NCBI GenBank assembly: GCA_018238825.1
Contig: JABCSP010000071.1
Location: 1-9,081 of the forward strand
Length of the DNA stretch: 9,081 nucleotides
From: Candidatus Thorarchaeota archaeon
GTDB taxonomy: Archaea > Asgardarchaeota > Thorarchaeia > Thorarchaeales > Thorarchaeaceae
Direction of reading: 5' to 3'
The notes beneath the pieces are model-generated. The model did not search any database. It was not told the origin of the DNA and was given only the letters and a program-made list of their open reading frames with translations. Both the position numbers and the translations under genes were made by a program. This document shows, in pieces, positions 5,622 to 9,081 of the stretch (position 1 is its first letter; every line of letters begins with the position of its first letter).

Positions 5622-7625
5622 GAAGATGCTGATCTACGACTCAATCGAGCAGTCACATTTGAGTGGCTGTACACAAATGGTCTAGGCGGCTATACATCTT
5701 CCACTATTGTAGGTCTCAATGTAAGAGGATATCATGGACTATTGGTATCATCATTGCATCCTCCAGTTGACCGTTGGCTCACTCTTTCACGAGTTGATGA
5801 GGCAATTGTGAACAAAGATGGAGAGTGTAATCTGAGTACTCAGCAGACACCTAAAGGTGTTACACACAGAGGATATCGGCACCTTCAACGGTTCGAGCTC
5901 AACCCTTTACCACAGATGGTCTATCAGACAGGCTGTGTTGAGCTTGAGAAGACCGTCTTTATGGCCTACAGAAGGAATCTCACTGTGGTCAATTATGAAC
6001 TTAAGAATACCGAAGAAACGGTACTTACCGTGACACCACTTCAGACCTGCAGGGAAATTCATGCGCGACCACCTCATCTCGACTTCACTCCAGAAATCGA
6101 AGTGATTGATCCTCACTCTTACTTTTCATATGACGAGCGACGTAACAGTCCTTGGATGTATGCCTATACTCCAGATGCGGAATTCATGCCAAGTGAACTC
6201 CGGATAACAGAACCTCAGATTTATCGCCGCGATAAAGCAATGGGTCTTCCTTGTGAAGAAGAGATGATCATTCCAGGTGTTTTTCATACCGTGCTGGAAC
6301 CAGGTGAACACTTTCTCTCATTCTTATTTGCAGTCGCTCCTACGCGAAAAGGATTGATGAAGAGTCTTGGTCCTCTAGCTAAAGCCCAGAGAAAAGATTT
6401 CGCTAAACTTCGATTCGAAGAGTTGCGAAGAAGAAAGATACTCAACGATCGGGCATATTCTATGTCATCAAAAGAACGCGATGAAGATATTGAGTGGTTA
6501 ATCCTTGATGCTGATACATTCATTGTTGACCGTACATCTACAAAAATGAGGTCTGTGATAGCTGGATATCACGAGCTTGCTGATATCGGTTTGGACGCTT
6601 TGATTTCGCTACCCGGTCTTACAATGTCAATTGGACGGTTTCAAGATGCGCGAGCAGTCATGACTAACTATGCTCGTCATTCACGTTATGGACTTGTACC
6701 CAATGATTTCCCAGATCGTGGGATACAGCCAGAGTATGACTCTGTTGATGCATCTCTATGGTTCATTATGACTGTTTACAAATATCTACAATCAACTAAT
6801 GATGTGGAGTTTCTCCGAGGAATCATCTGGGATACAATGGAGTCTATTATTGCATCATATAGAATTGGGACCAAGTACAATATTCATGAGGACCACGATG
6901 GTCTCATCATCTCTGGCATTGAGGGTGTTGAAGTTTCTTGGATGAATGAGCGGATTGATGATTGGTGCCCGACTCCTCGAATTGGAAAATGTGTTGAAGT
7001 GAATGCTCTCTGGTATAATGTTCTAATGGCCATGGGTGAGATGAGTAAAATAATTGGAAGAGACCCCTACGAGTTTCAAGCTGTTGCTTCATGGATTAAG
7101 GAGGCTTTTGAGCAAACGTTCTGGGATTCTGAACTTGGTTACCTCTACGATGTTGTCACTGACGAAGTGAAGGATAAATCGATTAGACCAAACCAAATAT
7201 TTGCGCTCAGTCTTCCATTTCCACTTCTTGATCCATTGAAGGCTAATTCTGTACTGAAGATTGTATCAAAGGAACTTCTTACTCCCTTTGGACTTAGAAC
7301 CCTCTCTCCAAGTGATTCAAGGTATGCCCGTGCCTATACCGGTGGTCCCCGTAGTAGAGCTGCAGCAGCACATCAAGGAACTGTTCACCCTTGGCTAATT
7401 GGTCCGTACATCTCAGCTTGGTTAACAGTGAATGGACGAACTCCTGAAAATAAAGCAAAAGCTGAGAAGAAGTTCTTCCGTCCAGTTCTCAATGCGGTTA
7501 GAAAAGGATGTCTTGGAACCATTTCAGGGATGTTCGATGGTTCTAAACCACATCGTGATAGAGGTACTGTGTCTCGCGCACGAGGCGTTGCAGAACTTCT
7601 CAGGGTCTATTTTGATGAATTGTAG
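5508..7625 (+). CDS. Glycogen debranching enzyme family protein (GDE_N plus GH133-type domain) with altered active site
   Basis: 705 residues from ATG 5508; the ORF extends to GTG 5493, and TTG 5610 would put EWL about 17 residues from the start, as is common in the family. The N-terminal GDE domain is well conserved: EWLYTNGLGGY from residue 52, then GYHGLLV and PPVDRW. The C-terminal alpha-toroid domain keeps VIAGYH, DALISLPGL, GLVPNDFPD, PEYDSVDASLWF, TPRIGK, EVNALWYN, RPNQIFALSLP and HQGTVHPWLIGPY. Family members hydrolyse alpha-1,6 branch glucose in glycogen. Here the usual WMDA is WMNE (N480), SEIFDG is SGMFDG (G674), FxDWGRD is LADIGLD, QAWS is RARG (690-693), and RDGAYHQGTVWP is RAAAAHQGTVHP. 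From my recollection of yeast Gdb1, N480 and G674 align with its glucosidase acid and base (D1241, E1492). The frame is intact, so this looks like a maintained pseudoenzyme or altered-function paralogue. Divergent from the MFS gene. Confidence 0.9.
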   Translation: MMVSIPATNLVSHNLKVFGHNQKFENKRHWGLALLISLEDADLRLNRAVTFEWLYTNGLGGYTSSTIVGLNVRGYHGLLVSSLHPPVDRWLTLSRVDEAIVNKDGECNLSTQQTPKGVTHRGYRHLQRFELNPLPQMVYQTGCVELEKTVFMAYRRNLTVVNYELKNTEETVLTVTPLQTCREIHARPPHLDFTPEIEVIDPHSYFSYDERRNSPWMYAYTPDAEFMPSELRITEPQIYRRDKAMGLPCEEEMIIPGVFHTVLEPGEHFLSFLFAVAPTRKGLMKSLGPLAKAQRKDFAKLRFEELRRRKILNDRAYSMSSKERDEDIEWLILDADTFIVDRTSTKMRSVIAGYHELADIGLDALISLPGLTMSIGRFQDARAVMTNYARHSRYGLVPNDFPDRGIQPEYDSVDASLWFIMTVYKYLQSTNDVEFLRGIIWDTMESIIASYRIGTKYNIHEDHDGLIISGIEGVEVSWMNERIDDWCPTPRIGKCVEVNALWYNVLMAMGEMSKIIGRDPYEFQAVASWIKEAFEQTFWDSELGYLYDVVTDEVKDKSIRPNQIFALSLPFPLLDPLKANSVLKIVSKELLTPFGLRTLSPSDSRYARAYTGGPRSRAAAAHQGTVHPWLIGPYISAWLTVNGRTPENKAKAEKKFFRPVLNAVRKGCLGTISGMFDGSKPHRDRGTVSRARGVAELLRVYFDEL

Positions 7626-7867
7626 GCGAACAGATTTTCTAGATGAATCATCCACAATGGTTCTATATACAAAATTGTACAATATTATTTGCAGTTTGTC
7701 GGATTTTCCATTAGAGGTAACAAGGAATGTACCTTTGATGAATACACCAAAAAATCACGACCCAGCATTTGACTCCGCTAGAACTCTCGCATCTATGCGA
7801 TGGACAAGCAGATGTTCTGCTTACGAGGAGTGCAGCACGCTTGGTTATTGATGAGGTGGAAAAAAAA
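7626..7867 (+). promoter_or_regulatory. Intergenic region with TATA-like box and 10-bp palindrome
   Basis: No convincing gene lies here. A TATA-like CTATATAC is at 7663-7670, followed at 7674-7683 by the perfect palindrome ATTGTACAAT, a plausible operator position just downstream of the box. Transcription from this box would begin near 7693 and leave a leader of about 175 bases before the secreted-protein gene. The leader contains a weak inverted repeat (AGGTA/TACCT, about 7715-7734). A frame open from ATG 7657 to TGA 7851 has no ribosome binding site and no recognisable product. I see no clear terminator for the upstream gene beyond a short T-run near 7635. Confidence 0.35.
7853..7858 (+). 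promoter_or_regulatory. Ribosome binding site (GAGGTG) of the secreted-protein gene, followed by A-tract
   Basis: GAGGTG matches the archaeal Shine-Dalgarno core and sits nine bases before ATG 7868. The spacer is nearly all A: together with the start-codon A it forms a run of nine (7860-7868). Changes in tract length would alter the spacing. Confidence 0.7.
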
Positions 7868-9081
7868 ATGAAACGAATATACACAGTAACACTAATTGCA
7901 TTATTGCTGGTCGGTGTTGCAGGTTCAATTAGTCCTGCCATTGCGCAGACTACACCTGAACCAGTTATGCGTGTAGCTTGGGAAGTTGCAAACGAAACAC
8001 AACAGTTTGAACATTCCGAACAACACTCTGATTGGGTTTTTGGACCTCAACCGAGCATTTGGATCGAGTATTCAAATGGTACCGACATAGCAGAGAATAG
8101 CTATAGGATTGAAGTTGGAATGAATCTGACAGTTAATTTGATCATTCCGAAAACATTCCTTGGCGTAGGAAATGATTTGGATGTCGCTCAGTTCTGGGGA
8201 ACTAGAGTTGGTCCTAGAGCACCAGCATTTGGACTGGAATACAACGCAACCTCTGGCCGATGGAACAGTTTAGGTTTCACTTACGCTCCTGGGGTTGAAG
8301 AACCAACATCATCAAATTTCATTTCTTTAGATTCTTCGAATTCTGATTTTAATAATGAAACAGATTACTATGAAGTGATCTTTGCAATCTCTTACAACAT
8401 TGAGATTACCCCCCCCTGTATCCTAACTACTGGAATGCAGGTGATTGATACAGACGGTAGACCTGTATCGTCTTCATGGTTAACCGCAGCCATGGAGGGA
8501 CAATACGCAAGTCCTCCAATGGGCATGGGCATGGCAGTGAATCCTCTTGAATTTTCACTACCCGATTACTACTATGCAGACATAGTTGATGAAACAGGTA
8601 GAATCCTACACTATGCTGATGTAAACGATACATTCATTGTCCGAATGATGTCGGGTGTTGAAATTGGCAGTACACTAATACCATTCACTCAACTCACTTG
8701 GGACCCTGCGTACAAAATTACAGTGAATTGGTCATACCCTGAATCTCTGTTTGAGGGTGATAGTGTTCTCTTTGATATAAATCTCGAATTCAACAACTCC
8801 TATCCTGTGGATCTGTACCCATGGATGGCTATGAAACTCAATGATACTGGGGCATATCCTGTTGCTGGATACCTTGACCTTGCCTGGGAATGGCTTGATC
8901 TTGGTGGTGGTATTGGGATGTGGTTTCCACACCTATCAATTATTGAAAACTCCACTATCGATTTGTCAAAATACTATGTTAGTGATCCTGTTTCAACTGG
9001 TATCTTTGATGATCGCCATACAATTCAATGGGGTGGTTACTTCACTAATGAAACTGACTTAGATCCAGATTTGGGTTATGG
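7868..9081 (+). CDS. Secreted, sequon-rich extracellular protein of unknown function (partial)
   Basis: The frame is open from ATG 7868 to the right edge: 404 full codons and no stop, so the C-terminus is missing. Residues 1-26 form a Sec-type signal peptide: MKR basic start, hydrophobic core about 7-19, and a likely cleavage after SPAIA (AxA-like, residue 26). The mature part looks beta-rich and acidic, with many Tyr, Trp and Asp and a single cysteine (C184) outside the signal peptide. Eleven N-x-S/T sequons are at N42, 70, 86, 126, 163, 253, 287, 309, 325, 361 and 394, out of 22 asparagines, which suggests heavy N-glycosylation on the cell surface. Archaeal proteins of this kind often end in a membrane anchor, but that part is out of view. 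I recognise no domain. A C8 tract lies at 8409-8416 (residues about 181-184). The start is supported by GAGGTG nine bases upstream. Confidence 0.8.
   Translation, partial: MKRIYTVTLIALLLVGVAGSISPAIAQTTPEPVMRVAWEVANETQQFEHSEQHSDWVFGPQPSIWIEYSNGTDIAENSYRIEVGMNLTVNLIIPKTFLGVGNDLDVAQFWGTRVGPRAPAFGLEYNATSGRWNSLGFTYAPGVEEPTSSNFISLDSSNSDFNNETDYYEVIFAISYNIEITPPCILTTGMQVIDTDGRPVSSSWLTAAMEGQYASPPMGMGMAVNPLEFSLPDYYYADIVDETGRILHYADVNDTFIVRMMSGVEIGSTLIPFTQLTWDPAYKITVNWSYPESLFEGDSVLFDINLEFNNSYPVDLYPWMAMKLNDTGAYPVAGYLDLAWEWLDLGGGIGMWFPHLSIIENSTIDLSKYYVSDPVSTGIFDDRHTIQWGGYFTNETDLDPDLGY
8409..8416 (+). repeat. C8 homopolymer inside the secreted-protein gene
   Basis: Eight consecutive C bases encode part of T-P-P-C (residues 181-184). 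The reading frame is open on both sides, so the tract is in frame here. Such tracts can slip in replication or be miscounted in sequencing. Confidence 0.75.

Noticed and set aside
7432..7851. 139-codon plus-strand frame across the end of the debranching-family gene
   Set aside because: Its first part is an out-of-frame reading of the well-supported debranching-family gene. The part beyond 7625 has no ribosome binding site and no family resemblance, so I treat it as chance.
7711..7941. 76-codon minus-strand frame over the start of the secreted-protein gene
   Set aside because: It is antisense to the signal-peptide region and ribosome binding site of a convincing gene, and its poly-Phe/Ser stretch comes from the A-tract.
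8405..8420. Frameshift at the C8 tract of the secreted-protein gene
   Set aside because: The frame is open and similar in composition, with sequons on both sides of the tract, so as written the gene is not broken here.
8427..9062. Frames at 8427-8633 (minus), 8732-8932 (minus) and 8841-9062 (plus)
   Set aside because: All lie inside the open 404-codon secreted-protein frame, whose signal peptide, ribosome binding site and sequon density make it the real gene.

Overview
This window looks archaeal. The signs are a HerA-type HAS-barrel ATPase next to a NurA-like nuclease, the start of a gene resembling the coenzyme F420 hydrogenase/dehydrogenase beta subunit, Shine-Dalgarno sites of the GGAG/GGTGA type, AT-rich boxes at promoter-like positions, and a secreted protein dense in N-glycosylation sequons. 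The lineage cannot be fixed from the sequence; an uncultivated, mesophilic Asgard-type archaeon would fit, but this is only an impression. No rRNA, tRNA, CRISPR array, insertion sequence or origin is visible.

Layout. (1) 1-201, minus strand: N-terminal 67 codons of a 4Fe-4S protein, probably FrhB-like, running off the left edge, with its own promoter region at about 225-254. (2) 296-5473, minus strand: a three-gene run transcribed right to left. It holds an MFS transporter, then a very large NurA-like protein, then a HerA-like ATPase that overlaps the NurA gene by 26 nt and has a strong ribosome binding site. HerA-NurA pairs are DNA-end-processing or defence machines; here the nuclease carries a long insertion with a winged-helix look, and no mre11 or rad50 is adjacent. 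(3) 5438-5621: a compact divergent control region where the longest forms of the MFS and debranching-enzyme ORFs collide. (4) About 5508-7625, plus strand: a full-length protein of the glycogen debranching enzyme (amylo-alpha-1,6-glucosidase) family. Its fold-defining blocks are intact, but nearly every active-site block is altered, including both positions I align with the catalytic acid and base. (5) 7626-7867: intergenic, with a TATA-like element, a 10-bp palindrome and a strong ribosome binding site. (6) 7868-9081, plus strand: a signal-peptide-bearing extracellular protein, open to the right edge, in which half of the asparagines lie in N-x-S/T sequons and which contains A9 and C8 homopolymer tracts.

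The two most interesting items are the apparently catalytically dead, or re-purposed, debranching-enzyme homologue and the expanded NurA-like protein paired with HerA. The MFS transporter is close enough to nurA to share its transcript and is divergent from the debranching homologue, so it could belong functionally to either side. Nothing in the sequence decides this.
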